A stretch of 34,492 bases of DNA from Bacteroides sp. (lineage in GTDB: Bacteria; Bacteroidota; Bacteroidia; Bacteroidales; SM23-62): the NCBI GenBank assembly GCA_030640625.1, contig DAOWJB010000060.1:1-34492 (forward strand), written 5' to 3'. Below are positions 24,535 to 33,909 of this stretch, piece after piece (positions within the stretch are counted from its first letter, which is position 1; each line of letters begins with the position of its first letter). A program made the translations under genes and the position numbers. The notes below the pieces were generated by a model. The model was given only the letters and a program-made list of their open reading frames with translations. It was not told the origin of the DNA and made no database searches.

Positions 24535-25136
24535 CAAGCAATACAAAATCCACCTGTTCCTGGCCAAGTAACAATCCTCTCATGATCGAATATCACGATA
24601 AGGAATGGGGTACTCCGGTCCATGATGATCGAAAACATTTTGAGTTTTTTGTACTTGACCTTTTTCAGGCTGGCCTCAGCTGGCAGATTGTACTAAAAAA
24701 AAGGGAAGGGTTCCGGGAGGCATTAGATAATTTTGATTTTGAAAAGATTGCATTATACAATGAACAAAAAATTCAGGAATTGATTATGAATGAGAAGATC
24801 ATCAGGAACCAGCTAAAAATACGGGCCACCATCACCAATGCCCAAAAATTCCTTGAGATCCGTGAAGAATTCGGAAGTTTTGATGACTATATCTGGCAGT
24901 TTGTAAACCATAAACCCATACACAACCAGTATACAGAACTCAGCCAGCTACCGGCGAGCACCAGGGAATCAGATGCCATGAGCAAGGACCTGAAAAAAAG
25001 GGGGTTCAAATTTGTAGGAACCACCATCTGCTATGCCTATATGCAGGCAGCAGGTATGATGAATGATCACATGACCTACTGTTTCCGTTATAAGGAATTA
25101 AATCCGGCAGGTTATCCTTTAGGTAAACAAATATGA
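24522..25136 (+). CDS. tag: DNA-3-methyladenine glycosylase I
   Basis: The enzyme removes 3-methyladenine from alkylated DNA in base-excision repair. The 204-residue protein has all four zinc ligands of the Tag HhH family in the E. coli spacing: Cys12 and His25 (13 apart), His183 and Cys187 (4 apart). [19 protein letters not shown] is the hallmark active-site segment. The base-contacting Glu of E. coli Tag (Glu38) aligns with Asp46 here, a conservative change. The gene overlaps DUF6485 at its start. At its end ATGA joins it to the heparinase-like gene, although those neighbours are unrelated in function. Confidence 0.95.
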   Translation: MAELASNTKSTCSWPSNNPLMIEYHDKEWGTPVHDDRKHFEFFVLDLFQAGLSWQIVLKKREGFREALDNFDFEKIALYNEQKIQELIMNEKIIRNQLKIRATITNAQKFLEIREEFGSFDDYIWQFVNHKPIHNQYTELSQLPASTRESDAMSKDLKKRGFKFVGTTICYAYMQAAGMMNDHMTYCFRYKELNPAGYPLGKQI

Positions 25137-26632
25137 TGCAGAAAGGGAAATTCCCCAGGATGTCCTCTAATTCTGTCAAACCTTTGCTATTAAGGGGATA
25201 TAGCCTTCTTTTTATCGCCTGCCTGGTAGTGGTGTCCATTCTTCTGGACGCCTGTCAGACAACTGAGGTGAATAAGAGACTTCGCAAAGACCATCCAAGA
25301 TTGATATTCACCATGGAATCACAACAGCGGATAGTGAATTTAGCCAGCGAGGATGTGCTCTTAAAACAATCAATAGAATCATTATTGAACCTGGCAGATC
25401 AGATGACTTCACTTCCTTCAATTCAATATAAATTGGAAGGTCCGCGACTCTTGTCCAAAAACCGGGACTGCCTGTCGAAAGTTATGACTCTTTCCATGGC
25501 ATACCGACTCACTGGTGAACTTCGATATGCTAAACGGGCCCTGGCTGAAATGCTTGCAGCTGCTGATTTTCCTGATTGGAATCCCAGCCATTTCCTTGAC
25601 GTTGCAGAGATGTGCACTTCCCTGGCAATAGGCTATGACTGGCTCTATGAAACCTTATCAGATGAGGATAAGGAAATCATCAGGACAGCATTGATTGAAA
25701 AAGGCCTCAAACCCGGACTGAAGCAATATCCGGATGGTTTTGCAAAGAAGATTAATAACTGGAATTTTGTTTGTAACGGTGGACTGATCATGGCGGCGCT
25801 TGCCATTGCAGACGAGGAGCCGGATCTGGCACAGGAGATCATCAACCAAGCCCTGGAATCCCTTCCCAATGGATTACAAAGTTATGCACCGGATGGTGCC
25901 TGGTTTGTGGGGCCCAGTTATTGGATGTATGGCACGAATTATCTGGCAATGCTGATCTCTTCCCTGGAATCGGCGTTGGATTCTGATTTTGGTTTATCCG
26001 GCTATCCGGGTCTGAGCCGTTCGGGTCATTTTTATCTCAGCTCTATTGGGCCCTCTGGTAACTTTTTTAATTATTCCGATTGCAGACTTAGTCCCAGGGG
26101 ATCAAACCCGGCGCTCTTTTGGCTGGCAGGCACCTTTGATCAGCCATTTCTTGCTTTCTCAGAACGGCAAGAACTAAGCTCTTTTGTTAAAGAGCTGGAT
26201 GCTACAAAATATGGCAAACATGAGGATCATTACTATCACCGGTTTTATCCGCTCGAAATTGCCTGGTATGATCCGCGAAATCCAGTTGAAACATCAACCG
26301 CACTGGACTCTTATTTTCGAGGTCTCACCGATGTGGTCTATTTCAGAAATTCATGGGAGAAGGAAGCCTTTTTCATTGGATTTAAAGCAGGTTACAATGG
26401 CATCAACCATGGACATCTCGATTGTGGAAGTTTTATTTTGGAAGCCTTGGATCAGAGATGGGCTGAAGATCTGGGCTCGGATGATTACAATTTGCCCGGT
26501 TATTTCGAATATAAGCCAGCAGGGGAGCGGTGGAATTATTTCAGGATTTCCTCGCGAAGTCACAATGTGCTGACCATAAACGGCCAACGTATCATCAGGA
26601 TGAAAAATCCAATACAGGTACATACCTGCTAA
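25133..26632 (+). CDS. Heparinase II/III-like polysaccharide lyase lipoprotein, truncated at the C-terminus
   Basis: ATG 25133 overlaps the tag stop as ATGA. The 499 residues start with a long signal ending in a lipobox (LLDAC). An alpha-toroid domain (about 50-350) follows with NNWNFVCNGGLIMAALAIADEE and GPSYWMYGTNYLAML. The heparinase II/III beta domain begins at about 385 with the catalytic-type segment NHGHLDCGSFILEALDQRWAEDLG and SHNVLTINGQ. It then stops abruptly after MKNPIQVHTC. Homologues usually continue well over 100 residues through the beta-sandwich, so the gene looks 3'-truncated. A +1 frame past the end reads about 30 codons (with TYLLTVSFPL), which could be a frameshift, but it does not clearly resume the domain. 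Substrate (uronic-acid glycan) is inferred from the family. Confidence 0.82.
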   Translation: MMQKGKFPRMSSNSVKPLLLRGYSLLFIACLVVVSILLDACQTTEVNKRLRKDHPRLIFTMESQQRIVNLASEDVLLKQSIESLLNLADQMTSLPSIQYKLEGPRLLSKNRDCLSKVMTLSMAYRLTGELRYAKRALAEMLAAADFPDWNPSHFLDVAEMCTSLAIGYDWLYETLSDEDKEIIRTALIEKGLKPGLKQYPDGFAKKINNWNFVCNGGLIMAALAIADEEPDLAQEIINQALESLPNGLQSYAPDGAWFVGPSYWMYGTNYLAMLISSLESALDSDFGLSGYPGLSRSGHFYLSSIGPSGNFFNYSDCRLSPRGSNPALFWLAGTFDQPFLAFSERQELSSFVKELDATKYGKHEDHYYHRFYPLEIAWYDPRNPVETSTALDSYFRGLTDVVYFRNSWEKEAFFIGFKAGYNGINHGHLDCGSFILEALDQRWAEDLGSDDYNLPGYFEYKPAGERWNYFRISSRSHNVLTINGQRIIRMKNPIQVHTC

Positions 26633-26853
26633 CCGTCTCTTTCCCGTTAAAAAAAAAACGATACTACCCGGCTGGTGATCATGATGACACCAAAGCATGA
26701 ATCAGAAAGCCAGACAATGGAAGGTGGCTATGATATAGTTCCGCTCAAGCGATGGGCTGGTCATTTTACAGAAGAGGCGAAATAGAGCGGTAGAATTTCA
26801 GCACCATCCATTACCAATCCAAGTTCTTTATATCCAAGTTAAAAGAAGGCAGG
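26633..26853. other. Intergenic stretch after the truncated lyase gene, no gene found
   Basis: It holds a run of ten A at about 26650 and fragmentary short frames on both strands. None matches a known protein, and no terminator was found. It may contain decayed 3' sequence of the lyase gene. Confidence 0.5.
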
Positions 26854-29800
26854 CTATTTGGTTTTATCCGGATCAGCCGGTACCGCCGGCAGGGGCTGGT
26901 ACTGGTCGAGTTGCTCCAGGATGACCTCGATGGCTTTGTTCAGCTGTTCATCTTCACCATCGTATTCCTTTGCAGGATCATTATCCAGGAGTATATCTGG
27001 TTCCACACCAACACCTTCTATCACCCACTTGCTTTCTGTGGCTGAGTATGTCGAGAATTCAGGCCTCATTAGAATCCCGCCATCAATAAAGGGAAGTGTA
27101 CCGCGGATACCAATCACTCCACCCCAGGTCCGTGTGCCAATCACCGTACCCAGCTTGAGGGTCTTGAACTGGTAAGGGAACAGGTCCCCATCAGAAGCGG
27201 AAGCATAGTTTACCAGCAATACTTTGGGACCCAGTACCATTTGTCCCGGTGCGGTAATGCCATAGGGCACACCTCGCATGTTGCGTGTATGGGTCAGTTC
27301 CCTTCTGAGCCTTTCAATGATCATGGGAGATACATTACCTCCTCCATTGCCCCGGCCATCAATGATCAATCCCTTCTTATTCTTTAACTGAGGATAGAAA
27401 TATTTCGCAAATTCATTCAAACCCTTCGGCATCATATCTGGAATATGAAGGTAACCGATCTGTCCGTCCGTGGCTTCGTTAACTATCCTGATATTTTCTT
27501 GTACCCAGTTATAATAATAGAGAGATGATTCATCAGCAATGGGTTTTACGAGGGATTTCCGGGAGTCGTTTTCAGCTGGTTCGGAATTTATCGTAAGTTC
27601 AACCGTTTTTCCGGCAGTGTTAATAAGGGCGGCATATATGTCTCCCATTTCTTTGGTGGATGCTCCGTTCACAGCCACAATGAAGTCCCCTTCGTTGATA
27701 TTAACCCCGACTTCAGTAAGTGGAGAACGCAGGGCATCACTCCAGTTGGCCCCTTCCAGGATCTTGTCAATTTTGTAATACCCGGAGGAATGCTTCGACA
27801 ATTTGGCGCCAAGAAGTCCGGTCTGTATCCTTTCCGGTAAATTAATATCGCCCGGTGAATTTACATAAGTGTGTCCGACGGACAACTCGCCGATCATTTC
27901 TCCGATAACATAGGTCAGATCATTTCTGTGATTTACATACGGCAACAGAACAGCATATTTTTCATGCATTGCCTCCCAGTCCAAACCATGCATGTTCTCC
28001 ACGTAGAAAAAGTCACGCATATGCCTCCAGCTCTCGTCAAAGATCTGCTTCCATTCCTGCTGGTAATCTGTCATAACTTTCATGTCAGAAAGATCAATGG
28101 TATCTTCCAGTGTAACCTTCCCCTCGGGCAGGTCGATCACCGCATATTTCCCGTTTTGAATGGCCAGCATCTTCTTCCCATTGGCAGAAATGGTAAAAAT
28201 CAGACCAGGTCCAAGATCTGCTTCCTTCTTGGTTTTCAGGTTAAATACTTTCCCGGTCATGGGTCCACCGAATGATGATCTTTCAATATAATACACCTTG
28301 TCAGCAGATGGTTCCAGGTTTCCATAGTTTGAGGCTTTAACCGGAAGGGACAGGATCCTGGCGTTTAATCCTTCTGTATCGATTTTCGTTATTTTTTCCC
28401 CGGTATCTTTTCCTTCATCTTCGGTTTTGTCCTTGCCTTCGTCATCACCGTTCTCAGACTTATCCTCTTCCTCCGTCTTTACTTCATCATTTTCAAGGGC
28501 AAAAGGGGAAGGAGTATCCTTTGCCAGTGTAACCAGGTAGACCTTATCCATATTGGAATAAGAATGGTTCCTCTCGGTATTCGAATAAGTTGGATTGAAA
28601 TCCCTGGAAGATCCAAAATACAGGTATTTGCCATCGGGTGAGAATCTGGGACCGAAGGATTCATACCAGTTGTCTGTAACCGGATAGGACTTTCCTTCTG
28701 CTGTATTGTACAGGTAAATAACGCCGAACTGGTTTTCAGCATTATCAGTATAGGTAATCCATCTGCTGTCGGGCGACCAGTCGAAATCATTCAGTTCCGT
28801 GTCGATGGATTTTTTTACCTGGGTGACCTTTTTCGTGGCCACATCAACATATTGCAAACGGAATTTCCGGTCGCTGAAAAGGATCTTCTTGCTGTCAGGT
28901 GACCATTCAAGGTCATAGAGGTAACTGTTTGTGCCACTGGTTAGCTGAACCGGTTCTTCCGAACCATCCTGCTTCATAATATATACTTCAAATTCCCCGG
29001 ATTCATCTGAAAAGTAGGCAATGTACTTACCGTCCGGGGACCAGCTGACGACCCTTTCATGTGCTCCAGCTGTCTGGGTCAAATTCCGGGTGATCCCATG
29101 TTTGGCCGGAAGGGTATAGATTTCGCCGCGGGCACTGAAAACCACCCTCTCACCATTGGGCGACAGGTCACCGCTCTGGATGGCCTTGCTGGCATCCTTT
29201 AATTCAGTCCGGCTGTAAGCATTATCATTGGCTATTTGTATGGGGACTTTCGCATATTCTTTCGTATTCACATCAAGCTTGTAGATATAACCTCCATTCT
29301 CAAAGACGATCTGTTCTTTACCAAGGGAAGGAAACTTTACATCGTACTGCGTGAAATCAGTAACCTTGCTGGTCTGGTTGGAGGATGTATTATAAACAAA
29401 AACATTCATGGTCCGGTCACGGTCCGACAGGAAAAATATTTCCTCACCTACCCACATGGGAATGATGTCCTGTTCAGTGTTGTCCGTAATTTTTTCAGTC
29501 GTCCTAGCATTGAAATCATGTATCCATATCTCATCGGCCATCCCGCCACGATAATATTTCCAGGTCCGGAATTCACGGAAGATGCGGTTATAAGCGAGCT
29601 TGCTTCCATCCGGAGAATAGGAGCAGAATCCGCCAGTGGGCAAGGGAAGCTCTTTACTTAATCCTCCATCAACAGACACCTTGTAAAGTTGTCCGACGAA
29701 GGAATTGAATGATTGCTTGCGTGAGCGGTAGGTAATGAACTTTCCGTCTGGTGTCCAGTCCATTACAATATTATTCGGACCCATGCGATCGGATACATTA

Positions 29801-30135
29801 TCCCTTCCTAAGGTTGCTGTGTAGGTCAGGCGTTTGGGAATTCCCCCTTCAGCCGGGATAATGAAAACTTCAGTATTGCCGTCATACTGACCGGTAAAAG
29901 CGATCTTGTGCCCATCCGGAGAAAACCGGGGGAACATTTCGTAGCCATTGTGACTGGTCAGTTTTCTGGCCATCCCGCCATCACTATCTACAGTATACAG
30001 GTCGCCGGCATAGGTGAAGACAATCTGGTCCTTGTAAATTGCCGGGAATCGCATCAGCCTGGCTTCATCATTGGCCAATACGTTGAAAAGTGTAAAAGCT
30101 GTAAAGAAAAATGCAAAAAGGAAAAACTTTTTCAT
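26854..30135 (-). CDS. Tricorn-like S41 protease, exported
   Basis: The protein has 1093 residues and a signal peptide (MKKFFLFAFFFTAFTLFNVLA), so it is probably periplasmic, whereas archaeal tricorn is cytoplasmic. Two PD40-type propellers (about 25-320 and 320-545) show repeated FSPDG, WTPDG and WSPDSK blades. A very acidic linker (about 547-585, rich in Glu/Asp/Lys) follows. The C-terminal half has a helical region with the catalytic-type His near 755 in SVGHTYV and a PDZ-like domain near 800-860 (NEGDFIVAVNG). The S41 core has RGNGGGNVS and the nucleophile Ser981 in SASDGD. These match the tricorn triad layout. Tricorn degrades oligopeptides from other proteases, and peptide scavenging is the likely role here. 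It is a single gene with no clear promoter motif, and it is divergent from the GH3 fusion gene. Confidence 0.92.
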   Translation of the reverse strand: MKKFFLFAFFFTAFTLFNVLANDEARLMRFPAIYKDQIVFTYAGDLYTVDSDGGMARKLTSHNGYEMFPRFSPDGHKIAFTGQYDGNTEVFIIPAEGGIPKRLTYTATLGRDNVSDRMGPNNIVMDWTPDGKFITYRSRKQSFNSFVGQLYKVSVDGGLSKELPLPTGGFCSYSPDGSKLAYNRIFREFRTWKYYRGGMADEIWIHDFNARTTEKITDNTEQDIIPMWVGEEIFFLSDRDRTMNVFVYNTSSNQTSKVTDFTQYDVKFPSLGKEQIVFENGGYIYKLDVNTKEYAKVPIQIANDNAYSRTELKDASKAIQSGDLSPNGERVVFSARGEIYTLPAKHGITRNLTQTAGAHERVVSWSPDGKYIAYFSDESGEFEVYIMKQDGSEEPVQLTSGTNSYLYDLEWSPDSKKILFSDRKFRLQYVDVATKKVTQVKKSIDTELNDFDWSPDSRWITYTDNAENQFGVIYLYNTAEGKSYPVTDNWYESFGPRFSPDGKYLYFGSSRDFNPTYSNTERNHSYSNMDKVYLVTLAKDTPSPFALENDEVKTEEEDKSENGDDEGKDKTEDEGKDTGEKITKIDTEGLNARILSLPVKASNYGNLEPSADKVYYIERSSFGGPMTGKVFNLKTKKEADLGPGLIFTISANGKKMLAIQNGKYAVIDLPEGKVTLEDTIDLSDMKVMTDYQQEWKQIFDESWRHMRDFFYVENMHGLDWEAMHEKYAVLLPYVNHRNDLTYVIGEMIGELSVGHTYVNSPGDINLPERIQTGLLGAKLSKHSSGYYKIDKILEGANWSDALRSPLTEVGVNINEGDFIVAVNGASTKEMGDIYAALINTAGKTVELTINSEPAENDSRKSLVKPIADESSLYYYNWVQENIRIVNEATDGQIGYLHIPDMMPKGLNEFAKYFYPQLKNKKGLIIDGRGNGGGNVSPMIIERLRRELTHTRNMRGVPYGITAPGQMVLGPKVLLVNYASASDGDLFPYQFKTLKLGTVIGTRTWGGVIGIRGTLPFIDGGILMRPEFSTYSATESKWVIEGVGVEPDILLDNDPAKEYDGEDEQLNKAIEVILEQLDQYQPLPAVPADPDKTK

Positions 30136-30358
30136 GGTATGATAATTATGATTTGGATGAATATAAAATTGGCTGTTTCAATTTGAGGGATTGAAAGAAT
30201 TTAATAAGATAAATACAGGTGTTAAAACCTCTTTTTCTAATACTCTTTTGCAAAAAACCACAGTCTTGGCAGAAACCACAAAATTATAATTTAATCACAG
30301 AATTTGTTATGTCCGATAACGTTTTTTGCACGATATGCGTACATAACATGTTAAGAGC

Positions 30359-30366
30359 TATATTTG
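30359..30366 (+). promoter_or_regulatory. -7 promoter element for the GH3 fusion gene
   Basis: TATATTTG (perfect TAnnTTTG) lies 29 bases before ATG 30396. If used, transcription would begin at about 30372, after the ATG at 30369, so it favours 30396 as the start. Upstream (30136-30358) I see nothing else but a small AT-rich hairpin. Confidence 0.5.
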
Positions 30367-30395
30367 CTATGAGAGATTTCAGATTTTCATGGAGT

Positions 30396-33300
30396 ATGCG
30401 TTTCCAGAGGACGATTTATAATTTTTTGGTAATTCTGGCCAGTATACTGGTTACTTCCAGCTTTCATTTCCGGCCAGAATTTGGCCATTCACAGTCAGAA
30501 AGGCTCGATCCCCCCTTTCTGGATTCAACAAATGCCTGGGTTGATTCTGTATATGAATCTCTCTCAAAAGATGAGCGAATCGCCCAGCTGTTCATGGTCA
30601 GGGCTTATTCCAATAAGGATCCCGGACATGCGGAATCCATCCTGAAACTCATAAAAAAATACAATATTGGAGGATTATGTTTCTTCCAGGGCGGACCGGT
30701 CCGGCAGGTTAAGCTTACCAATTTGTATCAGGCAACAGCCAAAACACCCCTTATGATCTCCCAGGATTTTGAATGGGGACTAGGAATGCGGCTTGACAGT
30801 GCTCTTTCTTATCCCAGGCAGATGATGCTGGGGGCTATTCAGGATGAAAGGTTGATTTATCAAATGGGACTTGATATTGCTGCACAAATGAGGATGATTG
30901 GTGTTCACATGAACCTGGCACCGGTACTTGATGTCAACAACAATCCCCGCAATCCGGTGATCAATAGCCGGTCCTTTGGTGAAGATGTTCAAAATGTAAG
31001 CCTGAAAGGCCTTGCCTATTTCAAAGGTTTACAGGATGGAGGTGTATTGTGTACAGCAAAACATTTCCCCGGTCACGGGGATACGGATTCAGATTCCCAT
31101 TATACCTTGCCGATAATCCCGCATGATGCCAAACACCTCTGGTCCACCGAGTTTTACCCCTTCCAGGAGGCAATTCATCAGGGCCTGACCGGGGTAATGA
31201 TCGCACATCTGCATCTGCCGGCGCTGGATACCACCACCAACCTTGCATCTTCCTTATCGAAGAATATCGTTACGGGCATCCTGAAAGAGGAAATGGGTTT
31301 TAAGGGACTTGTGGTGACCGATGCCCTGGATATGGCAGCTGCGGATAAATTTCATAAACCAGGCGATCTGGAAGCCCTGGCTTTTGAGGCTGGTAATGAT
31401 ATCCTGATGATCCCATCTGATATTGGCAAGGCTATCAATGCCATCAGAAAGAAAATCCGCAAGGGTGATATTACCTGGGACAGGGTAGAGGAGAGCTGCA
31501 AGAAGATCCTGGCTGCAAAATACTGGGTAGGCCTCGCAGAGATTAAACAATTGGAAACCGGTAATTTGTATGAAAACCTGCACAAAAATGAGTATCGATT
31601 AACCCAATCCAGGCTGGTCCATGCTGCCCTGACGCTGGTTGAAAACAAGGATGACCTCATTCCGGTCAGGAGACTTGATACACTGAAGATTGCATCAGTT
31701 GCAATTGGGAGTACTGATAAAAACGAATTCCAGGAGTACATTGACCTGTATTTACCTGCAACACATTTTAATATTCCCGGGAATGCTCCTGCTGATGCCT
31801 TTATTAAGTTGTTGAATAAGCTTGATTCTTTTAACCTGGTGATAGCCGGTCTGCATAATACGGATATGAGGGTGTCCAGGAACTATGGCATATCAGAAAA
31901 TTCAGTGTTGTTCCTGAATATGCTGTCAAAGCTGAAACCGACCATTGCCTGTGTATTCGCGAACCCTTACAGTCTTGGCAGGTCATCTTTCGGGGAACAA
32001 TTCGCGGGATTGATCATGTGTTATGAGGATAACGATCTGACTCAGCGGGCTTGTCCCCAGCTTATCTTCGGTGGCACCCCGGCCACCGGTAAGCTTCCTG
32101 TAAGCTCCGGTGAACAATACGTTTCGGGAGCAGGCATCACCACCAGAGAGACATTCCGACTCAGATACGGTCTGCCTGAAGAAGCAGGTATTGACTCCAG
32201 ACAATTATATAAAATAGATTCATTGGCCCTGGATGCCATCCAGGTCAAGGCGACTCCAGGTTGCCAGATCCTGGCAGCCCGCAATGGACTGGTTTTTTAT
32301 AATAAGGCCTTTGGCTACCATACCTATTCCAGGAAAATACCTGTCAAAAAAACCGATTTATACGACGTAGCCTCGGTTACAAAAATTGCTTCAACCCTCC
32401 CCATTTTGATGCAGCTCACCCAGGAAGGCAAGTTTGATGTAAACGACAGCCTGGCAGATTACCTGCCTGCCCTGGATACCTGTGATAAAGGGGATCTGCT
32501 GATCAAGGAAATACTGACCCACCAGGCAAGGCTTATCCCGTGGATCCCATTTTATTATTCCACCATTGAACCACTGGATGTAGATGCACCTTTGATCAGT
32601 AAAAAACTGTCAAGCAGGTATCCGTTCAAACTCTCCAATCATATTTACCTGAATAAGAACCTGACTTATATGGATAGCGTTTATGCGAGAGAATACTCAG
32701 CTGACTTTCCTGTACAGGTAGCAGAAAACCTCTTTATAAATAAATCATACCGTGACAGCCTGATCCACTGGATTATCAATTCGGAGTTGCTTGAAAAGAA
32801 AGAATACCTGTACAGTGACCTGGGTTACTATTTTTTCCACGAGATTATCGAAGACCTAACGGGTACTCCCATTGAGACTTATGTTACTGATCAGTTTTTC
32901 AAACCATTAGGCGCATCTTATACAGGTTACCTGCCACTTCTCAGATTTTCAAATGAGCGAATTGTGCCAACGGAAAATGACTTGGTTTTCAGGAGACAAT
33001 TGATACAGGGATACGTACATGATCCGGGAGCAGCCATGCTTGGCGGTGTCGCCTACCATGCAGGTATTTTTTCCAACACCAATGACTTGGCCAAGATCAT
33101 GCAGATGTACCTCAATGGTGGCAGCTATGGTGGACAACAGTATATTGATCCAGCTATTGTGGATATGTATAATTCCAGTCCCTATTTGAGAAAAGGGAAC
33201 CGCAGAGGCATCGGATTTGATAAGCCTGAAATGGATTTCGAAAAAGAAGGACCAACCTGTCAATGTATTTCAGCATCCAGCTTCGGCCATACCGGATTTA

Positions 33301-33461
33301 CGGGCACCCTGGCATGGGCTGATCCCGAATCCGGCATTCTCTATGTTTTCCTTTCAAACAAGATCCATCCAGACCAGGATAATTCAAAGCTGGTTGAGAT
33401 GAATGTACGAACCAAAATTCAGGAAGTGATCCATGCCGCAGTGATAGAACCGGATATATAA
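30396..33461 (+). CDS. NagZ-type GH3 beta-N-acetylglucosaminidase fused to a beta-lactamase-fold serine hydrolase
   Basis: The track start (30219) adds 59 residues with no family signal. ATG 30396 gives 1021 residues with a good export signal (MRFQRTIYNFLVILASILV), and the promoter position supports it. The GH3 domain (about 45-385) carries KHFPGHGDTDSDSH, where the His of the last DSH is the NagZ-type acid/base. The nucleophile Asp lies in VVTDALDM near residue 308. A GH3 C-terminal layer follows to about 590. The beta-lactamase-like domain then shows SVTK (SxxK nucleophile, near 659), YSD (near 806, where YxN is usual) and HTGFTG (near 965). NagZ cleaves GlcNAc from muropeptides. Serine hydrolases of this fold include B. 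subtilis AmiE, an N-acetylmuramyl-L-alanine amidase encoded next to nagZ there. The fusion thus suggests extracytoplasmic muropeptide dismantling. The mce gene follows 13 bases later. Confidence 0.9.
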   Translation: MRFQRTIYNFLVILASILVTSSFHFRPEFGHSQSERLDPPFLDSTNAWVDSVYESLSKDERIAQLFMVRAYSNKDPGHAESILKLIKKYNIGGLCFFQGGPVRQVKLTNLYQATAKTPLMISQDFEWGLGMRLDSALSYPRQMMLGAIQDERLIYQMGLDIAAQMRMIGVHMNLAPVLDVNNNPRNPVINSRSFGEDVQNVSLKGLAYFKGLQDGGVLCTAKHFPGHGDTDSDSHYTLPIIPHDAKHLWSTEFYPFQEAIHQGLTGVMIAHLHLPALDTTTNLASSLSKNIVTGILKEEMGFKGLVVTDALDMAAADKFHKPGDLEALAFEAGNDILMIPSDIGKAINAIRKKIRKGDITWDRVEESCKKILAAKYWVGLAEIKQLETGNLYENLHKNEYRLTQSRLVHAALTLVENKDDLIPVRRLDTLKIASVAIGSTDKNEFQEYIDLYLPATHFNIPGNAPADAFIKLLNKLDSFNLVIAGLHNTDMRVSRNYGISENSVLFLNMLSKLKPTIACVFANPYSLGRSSFGEQFAGLIMCYEDNDLTQRACPQLIFGGTPATGKLPVSSGEQYVSGAGITTRETFRLRYGLPEEAGIDSRQLYKIDSLALDAIQVKATPGCQILAARNGLVFYNKAFGYHTYSRKIPVKKTDLYDVASVTKIASTLPILMQLTQEGKFDVNDSLADYLPALDTCDKGDLLIKEILTHQARLIPWIPFYYSTIEPLDVDAPLISKKLSSRYPFKLSNHIYLNKNLTYMDSVYAREYSADFPVQVAENLFINKSYRDSLIHWIINSELLEKKEYLYSDLGYYFFHEIIEDLTGTPIETYVTDQFFKPLGASYTGYLPLLRFSNERIVPTENDLVFRRQLIQGYVHDPGAAMLGGVAYHAGIFSNTNDLAKIMQMYLNGGSYGGQQYIDPAIVDMYNSSPYLRKGNRRGIGFDKPEMDFEKEGPTCQCISASSFGHTGFTGTLAWADPESGILYVFLSNKIHPDQDNSKLVEMNVRTKIQEVIHAAVIEPDI

Positions 33462-33474
33462 AAAACAGAACAAG

Positions 33475-33879
33475 ATGAAGCCAACACATATTGAGCATAT
33501 TGGAATTGCTGTCAGTAATCTGGAGGAAGCCATCAAGTATTATGAGCAGGTACTCGGACTCGAATGCTATGCCATTGAGGAAATAAAGGACCAGAAAGTA
33601 CGTACAGCTTTTTTCAGGGTAGGAGAAACAAAGATTGAACTGCTGGAGTCTACCGAGTCAGATGGCCCGGTCGGAAAATTCATCGAAAAAAGGGGACAGG
33701 GAGTCCACCATATTGCCTTTGCCGTGCAGGATACAGATATGGCCCTCAGAGAGGCGGAAGCAAAGGGGATCCAACTGATTGACAAAACATCACGCAAAGG
33801 GGCCGAAGACCTTGATATCGGTTTTCTCCATCCAAAATCCACCCTTGGTGTATTGACAGAATTTTGTAGCCAATACTAA
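33475..33879 (+). CDS. mce: Methylmalonyl-CoA epimerase
   Basis: This enzyme interconverts (R)- and (S)-methylmalonyl-CoA in the propionate/succinate pathway common in Bacteroidota. The 134-residue protein is a complete VOC (glyoxalase-fold) dimer subunit with two beta-alpha-beta modules. Metal ligands are visible as His8 in IEHIGIAV, the paired His in GVHHIAFAV and Glu in LTEFC near the C-terminus. SDGPVGKFIEKRGQGVHHIA is the family signature region. In many Bacteroidota the next gene is a methylmalonyl-CoA/propionyl-CoA carboxylase subunit. Here a small lipoprotein follows instead, so the locus is not the usual one, and the link to the upstream GH3 fusion is probably only positional. Confidence 0.95.
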   Translation: MKPTHIEHIGIAVSNLEEAIKYYEQVLGLECYAIEEIKDQKVRTAFFRVGETKIELLESTESDGPVGKFIEKRGQGVHHIAFAVQDTDMALREAEAKGIQLIDKTSRKGAEDLDIGFLHPKSTLGVLTEFCSQY

Positions 33880-33909
33880 TTTGCCTTTTGAGAACGTTGT
33901 TTTATATGT

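Noticed and set aside
30229-30252. Small hairpin AGGTGTTAAAACCT followed by a T-rich run as a terminator
   Set aside because: The stem is only four to five pairs and no plus-strand gene precedes it, so there is nothing to terminate.
30219-30395. N-terminal extension of the GH3 fusion ORF
   Set aside because: It lacks family signal and spans a perfect -7 element; the export signal begins at ATG 30396.
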